Counted from the first letter of the stretch, positions 1 to 6,210 are shown. The stretch: 6,210 bases of DNA from Chloroflexota bacterium (GCA_013152695.1 JAADFV010000184.1:1-6210), one strand, 5' to 3'. Notes: generated by a model from the sequence alone, not told the origin. Numbers and translations are program-made.

Positions 1-988
1 ATTCGTTCGGGAGAGCCGCTCTATCTGCCAGATTGCGGCATCATCCAGTGGAAAAGGGTCGATGTTAGCTATCGTATTCAAGATGATGGTACGATTGTGC
101 CAGGACTGCCTCCGGCAGAAGAGCAAGATGATTCGCCGCGATCGGCTATGTTCGCCCCCATGAAAATCGAGGGCAAAGTGATTGGCGTGATGCAGGTGCA
201 GAGCAAGCAACTCAATGCTTACAGCCAGGAAGACCTTGAATCATTTACAGCGCTGGCCAATATGGCAGCTATTGCCGTCAATAGTGCCAATCTCATCGAA
301 TCACTGCGCAAACGTACAGAGCAACTTGAAGCGTTGCGCCAGGCCAGCCTCAGTCTGACATCCAACCTCTCTCTTGCCCCCGTCCTCGATGAAGTCTTGA
401 AGCATGCCTTGAAGCTGGTGGATGCTGCGGATGCCCACGTCTTTCTTTATGACGGTAAAAAACTCAGTTTTGGTGCTGCACGCTGGGCCGACGGTCTTAC
501 GGGCGTCCCCTTTTCGGAACCACGGGAAAATGGTCTCACCTATCAAGTGGCGCGAAGCAAAAAACGCATGATCATTCCGGACTTCCAGAGATCACCTTTG
601 TACAAAGAATGGACCATCCAGGGAGCCATTGTCGGTCTTCCCTTGCATCGGGGAGATCAAGTGGTCGGGGTGATGAATGTGGCGATGGCCCAGCCACATG
701 AATTTACCGAGGGTGAGCTCCATGTGTTGGAACTTTTAGCAGACCAGGCCGCGGTCGCCATCGCCAATGCCAGGCTTGCTTCACGAGCAGGTGCAACAAT
801 ATGCTGCCGAACTCGAGCAGCGAGTGCAAAATCGCACTGCCGAATTGCAACAATTCGTTAATCTCATGGCCGGTCGTGAGATCCGCATGGCCGAGCTTAA
901 AAAAGTCATCCAACAGTTGCGAACTCAACTCAAGGAAGCGGGATTGGAGCCAGTAGCCAACGATCCACTTTTCAACAATTTCCAGTAA
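1..988 (+). CDS. GAF-GAF sensory protein without kinase domain, 5'-partial and frameshifted
   Basis: The frame is open from base 1, so the true start lies outside the window; the GTG at 97 falls inside a domain and is not a credible start. Window residues 1-98 are the end of one GAF domain (APMKIEGKVIGVMQVQS, then the helix ALANMAAIAVNSANL). A short coiled linker follows, and a second GAF spans about residues 120-259 (VGLPLHRGDQVVGVMNVA, ADQAAVAIANARL). Read literally, this frame ends at 861 with unrelated residues. The natural continuation, LHEQVQQYAAELEQRV and a coiled tail with NLMAGREIRMAELKKVI, is in the next frame and ends at 988. The coding region is therefore one gene with a +1 discontinuity near 778. 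There is no HisKA or HATPase domain, so it is probably a cytoplasmic ligand-sensing or scaffold protein. The ligand is unknown. It could be a pseudogene or carry a sequencing error. Confidence 0.82.
772..787 (+). other. Frameshift site in the GAF-GAF gene
   Basis: Up to the CTT at 775-777 the reading is AIANARL, the usual last helix of a GAF domain. Skipping one base (for example G778) gives CTT CAC GAG CAG, reading L-H-E-Q-V-Q-Q-Y, the expected start of the following coiled coil. Without the skip, the frame runs 27 more codons of low-complexity, Ala/Arg/Cys-rich residues to TAA at 859-861. A single extra base explains this most simply. I see no slippery heptamer of the usual kind and no stop codon next to the site, so programmed shifting is unlikely. 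Confidence 0.75.
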
Positions 989-1090
989 GGTATCGCCCCG
1001 AACAAATAAAAAAACCAGGCAAGGCAGTACCATCTCCTCACAAATTGAATGTAAACAAACAAACTCATCCAAAAATATCATTGGAGCATT

Positions 1091-3832
1091 ATGACAGTGC
1101 GACATTATAAACAACGGCTGCGACAATTTTTTACACCCCCCCGACAACTTGCTGCAACCGTTGCCCTGATCGTTTTTCTTGGGTTGTTGCCCCTGGTCTG
1201 GCAAATTGACCAATGGATGGAACGTTGGCTCTACGAAGGATCCCATGCCAATGTATCGGCACAAATTGCCTCATACGGCGCGAGCTTGACGCAAACCCTC
1301 AATCAACGACTGATCCTGGTAAAAGGACTGGGTGCCTTTGTTGTGGCCAATGCACCTTCGAGTCCGGCAGAAGAATCACTCTTTGTCGAAAAATTTACGG
1401 TATTTGCAGATGCCCTTTACCAGAGCACCAACGGTATTCGCGACATCGCCCTGGCGCCAGGCGGCGTCATGACATACGTCTATCCTTACGAAGAAAATAA
1501 ATCTGTCATTGGCTACAAACCGGCCGAAGACCCGCGTTCTCATGTACGCGCCGAAGTGCAACGTGCAATCAACACTCGCGATGTTGTTCTCAGCATGCCT
1601 TACGAACTGATCCAGGGCGGAAAAGGCATCATCGCCCGCCAGGCGGTCTTCATTCATGGCTCTTATTGGGGTCTTGCCAATGTTGCCCTCGATTTACCCC
1701 CCATGCTGGCTGATGCCGGCCTCACTCCACCCCCTTCCGGGCTTCACTTTGCTCTCAAAGACCAGTCTGGTCGCGTATTTTTTGGAGAAGCAGACGTATT
1801 TAGGCGAGAACCGGTGCTGTACACCATCGAGCTCACAGAAGGAAACTGGACGCTGGCAGGAATACCGAGTGAAGGTTGGGAGCCGCTTTACATGTCGGCC
1901 CTTCGCGTGGGTCGCGGTATGGAAATCACGATCCTCCTCTTGCTGACAGTACTTGCTTACTTGATTACCAACAGCCAGGCCCGTCTCAACGCACGTGTCA
2001 AAGAAAAGACCCAGGAACTGTCGACAACGCTCCAGGCACTGCAGGATAGCGAAGAACGCTATCGTCGCCTGATCGAGTCGATGAACGAAGGTATTCTCAT
2101 GGTCGATACCGAGAATGTAATTCAAATGGCCAATCCAAAATTCTGTGCCATACTGGGCTACTCAGAGGAAGAATTAATCGGTCAAACCGCGGATAAATTC
2201 TTACAAGCTGATGACAGAGAAGACGAGGCCACGGTACCCAAACCAACCCTCTCCAGCGAAGGCAACACCAACAGTTACAAACTGCGTACACGACACCGCT
2301 CGGGTCGACAAGTCTGGCTTATGGTCAATAGCTCCCCCATCCATGATGCCGACAAAAATCCGGCCGGGTGGGTAGGCATCTACCAGGACATCACCCAACA
2401 GAAACAGACGGAAACAGAAAGGGATCGCCTGCTCCAGCAGCAGATTGCGATCAACCAACTGGTGCTCACATTGGGAGAGCAACATGACTTGGCTGCCATC
2501 TATCACGTTCTCTACGACCATATTTCCGAAATACTCCCTACTTCTGCTTTCATTCTTTCGACCTATGACAGCAGCCGTCAGCTCCTTCGCCCTGAGTTTA
2601 TCAGCGTGAGAGGCACCATTCGCGACGTCTCGGAATTTCCTCCCCGCCCCTTGGAATCACCCGAGTTTCGCGGCGAAAGTCAAGTTATTCGTAGTGGCGA
2701 ACCGCTTTATCTTCCCACTTATCGTCCCACCCTCAGCACGACGGCGCCGGAAAACACCATCTTCGCAGCAAATGCAGAAAGTATTCAATCTGCCATCATT
2801 GTCCCTCTCAAAGTTGAAAAAAGAATCATTGGAACCATTCAGGTACGAGACAACCGTCAAAATGCCTTCACGCAACAAGATGTCAATACCCTGGTGGCGA
2901 TGGCGAGTGTTGCCGCCATTGCCATCCAAAATGTGACCTTGTTCGGCAAGGTTCAGCGTGAACTGCAGGAACGGAAACGAACTGAACAAGCATTGCAAAA
3001 GCTCAATACCGAATTAGAGGCCCGCGTTGCGGAGCGGACGGCCGAACTTCAAAAACGTATCCTCGATGTAGAAAAACTCAATCAAGGTATTGCCAACCTG
3101 CTCAGCGACCTCCAGGCTGCCCAGCACAAAATGGAGCAAAATGCGAAACGATTGGAGCAGGCCAATGCCGAGCTCGAATCCTTTGCTTACTCCATTTCCC
3201 ACGACCTACGCGCACCCTTACGCCATATTTCCGGCTTTTCCGAGCTACTACTCCATAATTACGGCACAAAAATCGATGAAACTGGCCAGCATTATTTGCA
3301 AGTGCTGCAAGAAAGCGCCAAACGCATGGATCAGTTGATCACCGGTTTGCTGGCCTTTTCCCGCCTGGGCCGCAAAGCTTTACACATCACCCCCATCGCC
3401 ACATCAACCCTGGTGCAACACGTCTGGGAACAACTGCGCTCAGAATGGCAGGCGCGGGAAGTCGACCTGGTCCTGGGTGAATTGCCCAATTGCAAGGCCG
3501 ATCCTATTTTGCTGGAACAAGTCTTCATGAACTTGTTATCCAATGCCCTGAAGTACTCCCGTGGACGTGAGCAGGCACGTGTCGAAGTCGGTTACTGCGT
3601 AGTCGAGGGAAAAGGCGCCTACTACGTCAAAGACAACGGAATCGGCTTTGATATGCGTTATGCCGACAAACTCTTCGGTGTCTTCCAACGCCTCCACGGC
3701 GCCAAAGAATTCGAAGGAACCGGTGTCGGCCTCGCCATTGTGCAACGCATCATCAATAAACATGGAGGACGCATCTGGGCAGAGGCCGCTCCCGACCAGG
3801 GTGCGACCTTCTTCTTCACGTTGGACAATTAA
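1091..3832 (+). CDS. CHASE-PAS-GAF hybrid-sensor membrane histidine kinase
   Basis: This 913-residue sensor kinase autophosphorylates on histidine in response to a signal. A basic N-terminus is followed by TM1 (about 20-38), an extracytoplasmic CHASE domain (about 60-250; core 116-187 with IRDIALAPGG, YPYEENKSVIGY and ELIQGGKGIIARQAVF) and TM2 (about 277-293). Next come a PAS domain (321-436; EERYRRLIESMNEGILMVD to GWVGIYQDITQQK), a GAF domain (about 450-617), a long coiled coil (about 618-697), HisKA and HATPase_c (about 803-913). The phospho-acceptor is H704 in SISHDLRAPLRHISGF. The ATP site shows NLLSNALKYS (N818), DNGIGF (848-853), LFGVFQRLH and GTGVGLAI (876-883). All catalytic boxes look intact. 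The output half resembles that of Cph1-type kinases, but there is no PHY domain and no Cys in the GAF, so bilin binding is not supported. GGAG at 1083-1086 precedes ATG by four bases. The signal is unknown. Confidence 0.93.
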   Translation: MTVRHYKQRLRQFFTPPRQLAATVALIVFLGLLPLVWQIDQWMERWLYEGSHANVSAQIASYGASLTQTLNQRLILVKGLGAFVVANAPSSPAEESLFVEKFTVFADALYQSTNGIRDIALAPGGVMTYVYPYEENKSVIGYKPAEDPRSHVRAEVQRAINTRDVVLSMPYELIQGGKGIIARQAVFIHGSYWGLANVALDLPPMLADAGLTPPPSGLHFALKDQSGRVFFGEADVFRREPVLYTIELTEGNWTLAGIPSEGWEPLYMSALRVGRGMEITILLLLTVLAYLITNSQARLNARVKEKTQELSTTLQALQDSEERYRRLIESMNEGILMVDTENVIQMANPKFCAILGYSEEELIGQTADKFLQADDREDEATVPKPTLSSEGNTNSYKLRTRHRSGRQVWLMVNSSPIHDADKNPAGWVGIYQDITQQKQTETERDRLLQQQIAINQLVLTLGEQHDLAAIYHVLYDHISEILPTSAFILSTYDSSRQLLRPEFISVRGTIRDVSEFPPRPLESPEFRGESQVIRSGEPLYLPTYRPTLSTTAPENTIFAANAESIQSAIIVPLKVEKRIIGTIQVRDNRQNAFTQQDVNTLVAMASVAAIAIQNVTLFGKVQRELQERKRTEQALQKLNTELEARVAERTAELQKRILDVEKLNQGIANLLSDLQAAQHKMEQNAKRLEQANAELESFAYSISHDLRAPLRHISGFSELLLHNYGTKIDETGQHYLQVLQESAKRMDQLITGLLAFSRLGRKALHITPIATSTLVQHVWEQLRSEWQAREVDLVLGELPNCKADPILLEQVFMNLLSNALKYSRGREQARVEVGYCVVEGKGAYYVKDNGIGFDMRYADKLFGVFQRLHGAKEFEGTGVGLAIVQRIINKHGGRIWAEAAPDQGATFFFTLDN

Positions 3833-3851
3833 AACCATTGTTTGGTATAAT
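3822..3851 (+). promoter_or_regulatory. Candidate sigma-70-type promoter with extended -10 for the response regulator
   Basis: TGGACA (3822-3827, five of six matches to TTGACA) is followed after 18 bases by a perfect TATAAT (3846-3851). TGG directly before the -10 forms an extended -10 motif. The -35 lies inside the last codons of the histidine kinase, and transcription would begin near 3858, leaving a leader of about 90 bases before the response regulator. This would allow the regulator to be expressed apart from its kinase. A second TG-A-TATAAA (3871-3879) lacks a -35 and is weaker. The prediction is from consensus only. Confidence 0.5.
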
Positions 3852-3946
3852 GAGATATCCCCCAAAAGCATGATATAAAACAGGCTTGAGTAAACGACCA
3901 GTCTTTCCTTTAGACACGACAAGTATTTTTGTGCGAGAAAAGCATC

Positions 3947-4387
3947 ATGTATCAGAGCTACGGAATTTTGGTGGTGGAAGATGATCCTGCGGATTACCTC
4001 TTGCTAAAACGGGGCATTACAGAAGCAGATAATACCATCTCTCTATTTTGGGTTTCCGACGGCATCGAAGCCCTGGCATTCCTACGTGGTCAACCACCCT
4101 ACACCGATACAGCAACTCGTCCCAACCTCATCCTCATGGATATCAAGATGCCACGTGTGAATGGCTTGGAGCTGATAGCGACCGTTAAAGCTGATCCCGA
4201 TCTCCGTAGCATTCCCGTTGTCGTTTTGACAGCATCGGATGATGCGAATGATATTGCCTGCTGCTTTCGGTATAGTGTTGCTGGCTACTTCGTCAAACCC
4301 CTCTCCATCACTGACCTCACCCGGATTATTAAAGTATTCACAGCCTACTGGTCCCTGAGCAAACTGCCAGGAAAACGAGTATGCTAA
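3947..4387 (+). CDS. Single-domain response regulator, Rcp1-like (CheY-type receiver)
   Basis: This 146-residue protein is one receiver domain that accepts phosphate from a histidine kinase; no output domain follows. Key residues are the acidic pair D12/D13 in VVEDDPADYLLL, phospho-acceptor D65 in LILMDIKMP, switch T95 in VVVLTAS, and K117 in YFVKP. The loop FLRGQPPYTDTATRPN before the D65 strand and the C-terminal helix with AYWSLSKLP are typical of the Rcp1 group, partners of Cph1-type kinases. Together with the kinase ending 114 bases upstream, this supports a cognate pair. I chose ATG 3947 because IMYQSYGILVVED fits the family and GAGAA lies upstream at 3934-3938; a TTG at 3929 in the same frame would add six residues without a better ribosome site. 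Expression may be driven by the promoter candidate at 3822-3851. The target of the phosphorylated protein is unknown. Confidence 0.92.
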   Translation: MYQSYGILVVEDDPADYLLLKRGITEADNTISLFWVSDGIEALAFLRGQPPYTDTATRPNLILMDIKMPRVNGLELIATVKADPDLRSIPVVVLTASDDANDIACCFRYSVAGYFVKPLSITDLTRIIKVFTAYWSLSKLPGKRVC

Positions 4388-4413
4388 GTCCACGCCAAGA
4401 ATAGCTATCTCCA

Positions 4414-4438
4414 GCATCATCCTGAGGGGGAGTGATGC
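4414..4438 (+). promoter_or_regulatory. Small hairpin covering the mini-ORF translation start
   Basis: GCATCA (4414-4419) is perfectly complementary to TGATGC (4433-4438). Inside it TCC (4420-4422) pairs with GGA (4429-4431), leaving one bulged G and a six-base loop TGAGGG. The 3' arm contains the ATG at 4435-4437 and the loop contains the Shine-Dalgarno GAGG, so folding would hide that start. No T-run follows, so an intrinsic terminator is unlikely. The complementarity is seen directly; a regulatory role is inferred. Confidence 0.4.
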
Positions 4439-4464
4439 CACATTCTCTAATTTCAAATTTCTGA
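4435..4464 (+). CDS. Possible nine-codon leader peptide before the sugar kinase
   Basis: ATG at 4435 has a strong purine-rich Shine-Dalgarno (TGAGG at 4423-4427 within a GAGGGGGAG run) at about seven bases spacing. It encodes MPHSLISNF and stops at TGA 4462-4464, six bases before the sugar kinase ATG and in the same reading frame. Two readings are possible. It may be a short upstream ORF whose ribosomes reinitiate at 4471. Alternatively, it is the former start of the kinase, cut off by the in-frame TGA. The peptide has no obvious run of a single amino acid, so classic amino-acid attenuation is not indicated. Evidence is limited to the ribosome site and the frame. Confidence 0.35.
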   Translation: MPHSLISNF

Positions 4465-4470
4465 TCTTAC

Positions 4471-5970
4471 ATGACAACAACGCTGCCAACCCTTATTGGT
4501 GTCGATATTGGTACAAACGCCACTAAAGCGGTACTTTACGACCTGGAGGGACATGAACTGGCTGTAGTCAGCCGTGGTTATCCTTTACTCACCCCCCGGC
4601 CAGGTTGGGTCGAGCAGGATGCCGAGGCTGTATGGCAGGCACTGGTCGAAGTATTGGTCGAGATTGTAAAAAGCGCGGGTGAGCGACCCATTTTGGGACT
4701 GGCTCTGGCTGCACAAGCGGGCTCCATCATTCCTTGCGATGAATCCGGTGATCCTGTCTATGCCATGATAACCTGGCTCGATCAGCGCAGCCAGGATATC
4801 GTCAGCCGTTGGCAGGAAGACGATACGGTCGAAAACATTCGCCAACTCAGCGGTTGGCGCCCCTTTCCCGGCTTACCTCTTCCATCCATTGCCTGGCTGC
4901 AAAAACACCGTCCTGACATTCATGCTGCCAGCAAGCGTTATCTCGGACCGGCTGATTTTTGCATCCACAGGCTCACCGGCCGCTTTGCTACCGATCTCTC
5001 GGCCGCGGCAGAAATGCTCCTGGTCGATTTACAAAAAGCCAGTTGGAGTCCCGAGCTCTGCTCCCTCGTCGGTGTCGATCCTGCCAATCAATCCTCTCTC
5101 GGTTGGGCCGGACGTGTCGTGGGGAGAATCACTGAATCTGTGGCACAGCAAACAGGCCTGAAAGCAGGGACACCGGTCATTGCCGGTGGACATGATCAAT
5201 GCTGTGCCAGCCTGGGTATGGGTATGATCGACGCGGGGAGGGTCATGCTCTCTACAGGAACGGCCTGGGTGATCACGGCAATTGCCGATAGCCCCGATCT
5301 CGGCTCCATACCCGAACGCATGGACCTCAACTTCCACGTCGTCCCTCAGCGCTGGACCCCATCGCAATATCTGGGTGGATTCGGGGCCACCGTGCAGTGG
5401 TGGCTCGACCAAATGTGGCAATCACCTGATCCCGCCCATCCTCTCGCGCGAAAGCAACGCTTCGCCTTGCTCGACGCCGCCCTGCTCGAAAGCGAAGCAG
5501 GGAGCCACGGGCTCATCTTTTTACCTCTGGGTGGGCCCGCGCAGATGCAAGGGTTCAGCCAGGGCGCCTTCATCGGCCTCACACTCGCTCATACCCGCAC
5601 CGACATGAGCCGAGCCATTCTCGAAGGAACCGCCTTTGAGGTACGCTGGGCCCTGGAGAATCTCCATAAAGCAGGGATGCCCGTTAGCGAACTATGGATT
5701 GCTGGTGGTGCGGCCAACAGCCCGGTTTGGCCCCAGATTTTGGCCGACATCAGTGGTGTCCCGATCGTCCTGGCCGACTATCCCAGCTGGGCTGCCTTAG
5801 GGGCTGCCGTCCTCGCCGGTTATGGTATTGGCGCCTTTTCCTCCCTGGCCGAAGGCGTCACCCGTCTGCAACCACCGGTCCGCCGCCTGTCCCCCGATCC
5901 CGAGCTCATTCCCCGCTACCGGCAAGCTTTCGGCCGCTACCAGGAACTGACCCGTCTCCTCGCCGGATGA
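4471..5970 (+). CDS. FGGY-family carbohydrate kinase, xylulokinase-like
   Basis: The protein has 499 residues, a normal full length for FGGY kinases, which transfer phosphate from ATP to a sugar or polyol in the cytoplasm. The N-terminal domain begins GVDIGTNATKAVLYD (phosphate loop, D12 to K19). PGWVEQDAEAVWQA (44-57) and TWLDQRS (101-107) follow, the latter expected to contact the sugar. The likely catalytic base is D242 in AGGHDQCCASLGMG. The C-terminal ATPase half has STGTAWVI (261-268), a full match to the second FGGY signature at 365-385 (GAFIGL, seven residues, then DMSRAILE), and the adenine-site strand AGGAANSPVWPQILAD (411-426). The usual Lys in the first signature area is replaced (LPLPSIAWLQKHRPD). 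Family membership is secure. The substrate (xylulose, gluconate, another pentose or polyol) cannot be set from sequence, and no sugar transporter or isomerase lies in view. ATG 4471 is forced by TGA at 4462-4464, and no Shine-Dalgarno precedes it. Confidence 0.92.
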   Translation: MTTTLPTLIGVDIGTNATKAVLYDLEGHELAVVSRGYPLLTPRPGWVEQDAEAVWQALVEVLVEIVKSAGERPILGLALAAQAGSIIPCDESGDPVYAMITWLDQRSQDIVSRWQEDDTVENIRQLSGWRPFPGLPLPSIAWLQKHRPDIHAASKRYLGPADFCIHRLTGRFATDLSAAAEMLLVDLQKASWSPELCSLVGVDPANQSSLGWAGRVVGRITESVAQQTGLKAGTPVIAGGHDQCCASLGMGMIDAGRVMLSTGTAWVITAIADSPDLGSIPERMDLNFHVVPQRWTPSQYLGGFGATVQWWLDQMWQSPDPAHPLARKQRFALLDAALLESEAGSHGLIFLPLGGPAQMQGFSQGAFIGLTLAHTRTDMSRAILEGTAFEVRWALENLHKAGMPVSELWIAGGAANSPVWPQILADISGVPIVLADYPSWAALGAAVLAGYGIGAFSSLAEGVTRLQPPVRRLSPDPELIPRYRQAFGRYQELTRLLAG

Positions 5971-5999
5971 GCGCATCGAACAGCTAGCCGCCTGGAAGT

Positions 6000-6016
6000 T
6001 GGGCCCTTTCGGCCTA
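6000..6016 (+). terminator. Weak hairpin just after the sugar kinase
   Basis: TGGGCC (6000-6005) can pair with GGCCTA (6011-6016), one pair being G-T, around a five-base CTTTC loop, 30 bases after the kinase stop codon. No T-run follows, so it is a poor intrinsic terminator. It is listed only as the nearest hairpin to the gene end. Confidence 0.2.
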
Positions 6017-6065
6017 TGCCAGAGACCAAGTTGCTTCGTAAATAGGATACAGATTGACATCAATG

Positions 6066-6172
6066 TAGACCCGCAGCACAGTAACCCAGTAAACCTGTAA
6101 CCCAGAACACCAGGCCGGTTGGGGGCGGCGCCGCCCACCCCCGGTTTACCGGTTTTCGGGTCTTCCGGGCTA
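6066..6172. repeat. Inverted array of degenerate 8-bp units around a GC-rich core
   Basis: The left arm (6066-6113) reads as six units in exact 8-bp register: TAGACCCG, CAGCACAG, TAACCCAG, TAAACCTG, TAACCCAG, AACACCAG. The right arm (6141-6172) reads on the opposite strand as four units in exact register: TAGCCCGG, AAGACCCG, AAAACCGG, TAAACCGG. Across the ten units, position 2 is always A, position 6 always C, position 8 always G, and position 5 is C in nine; the consensus is roughly [TA]A[AG][AC]CC[AG]G. The 27-bp core (6114-6140) contains a perfect palindrome. No coding frame explains this. It may be an REP-like or other intergenic repeat, a structured RNA or bidirectional terminator, or a multi-site protein-binding region. 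The periodicity is seen directly; function is unknown. Confidence 0.65.
6123..6136. repeat. Perfect 14-bp GC-only palindrome in the array core
   Basis: GGGCGGCGCCGCCC is its own reverse complement. G-runs (6121-6125) and C-runs (6138-6142) extend the symmetry with a single bulged A (6137). Outside these, CCGGT (6115-6119) can pair with ACCGG (6148-6152), and TTTT follows at 6153-6156. This gives a terminator-like shape in + strand RNA, but the T-run is short and interrupted by C. Confidence 0.6.
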
Positions 6173-6210
6173 CAGATGGTCTATGTGTACAGATCATTTT
6201 CATCATTATC

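Larger units (their letters stand above)
6048..6194. repeat. Three copies of TACAGAT flanking the octamer array
   Basis: TACAGAT occurs at 6048-6054 on the left of the array and at 6171-6177 and 6188-6194 on its right. The two right copies start 17 bases apart. A seven-base match could mark the boundaries of an inserted element (a target duplication) or be chance. No terminal inverted repeats or transposase are visible. Confidence 0.25.

Noticed and set aside
775..783. Programmed +1 frameshift
   Set aside because: There is no slippery heptamer, no slow stop codon at the site and no clear stimulatory element; an indel or sequencing error is simpler.
1011..1018. AAAACCAG, resembling the octamer unit of the right-end array
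   Set aside because: It is a single copy with no neighbours in 8-bp register, so it is likely chance.
989..1090. Promoter or terminator between the first gene and the kinase gene
   Set aside because: TTGAAT at 1045-1050 has no -10 at suitable spacing, and the GGTATCGCC/GGCAGTACC near-complement has a long loop and two mismatches; I see nothing convincing there.
704..1264. 186-codon open frame on the minus strand spanning the end of the first gene and the start of the kinase gene
   Set aside because: It lies opposite well-supported coding sequence on both sides, has no recognisable domain, and its composition follows the opposite strand.
2531..2941. Phytochrome-type bilin-binding GAF in the histidine kinase
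   Set aside because: The output half is Cph1-like, but this GAF contains no cysteine and no PHY domain follows.
3929..3949. Earlier TTG start for the response regulator
   Set aside because: It has no ribosome site and adds six residues ahead of a receiver that normally begins just before the first strand; ATG 3947 fits better.
6054..6059. Perfect TTGACA -35 box downstream of the sugar kinase
   Set aside because: No acceptable -10 hexamer lies 15-20 bases downstream; that stretch is part of the octamer array.
5797..6138. 113-codon open frame on the minus strand over the sugar kinase end and the right intergenic region
   Set aside because: Half of it is antisense to the kinase and the rest runs through the octamer array; no domain or ribosome site supports it.

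Overview
The window looks like chromosomal DNA of moderate GC from a free-living, environmental bacterium with extensive multidomain signalling. The domain styles (stacked GAF domains, an N-L-M-A-G-R-E tail on a sensor with no kinase, a CHASE-PAS-GAF histidine kinase with a Cph1-like output half) would fit Chloroflexota. That assignment rests on remembered protein style only and is tentative. All genes are on the + strand.

Layout: (1) Bases 1-988 hold the 3' part of a GAF-GAF sensory protein without a kinase domain. Its frame is broken by an apparent one-base insertion near 778. (2) Bases 1091-3832 encode a complete 913-residue membrane sensor histidine kinase: TM, CHASE, TM, PAS, GAF, coiled coil, HisKA, HATPase. 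(3) A good promoter candidate overlaps the end of the kinase gene. It precedes a single-domain response regulator of the Rcp1 type (3947-4387). (4) An 83-base gap holds a small hairpin and a nine-codon mini-ORF with a strong Shine-Dalgarno. (5) Bases 4471-5970 encode a 499-residue FGGY-family sugar kinase that has no visible ribosome binding site of its own. (6) The last 240 bases have no convincing gene. They hold a striking inverted array of 8-bp units around a GC-rich palindrome.

The histidine kinase and the response regulator probably form a phosphorelay pair: an extracytoplasmic signal is sensed by CHASE, modulated by PAS and GAF, and passed by phosphotransfer to a receiver with no DNA-binding output. 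The upstream GAF protein could feed into the same circuit, but that is inference. The sugar kinase is metabolically separate and may just be a neighbour.

I see no phage, CRISPR, tRNA, rRNA or transposase genes, and nothing that establishes a new multi-gene system. The least explained signals are the octamer array at the right end and the leader-like arrangement before the sugar kinase.
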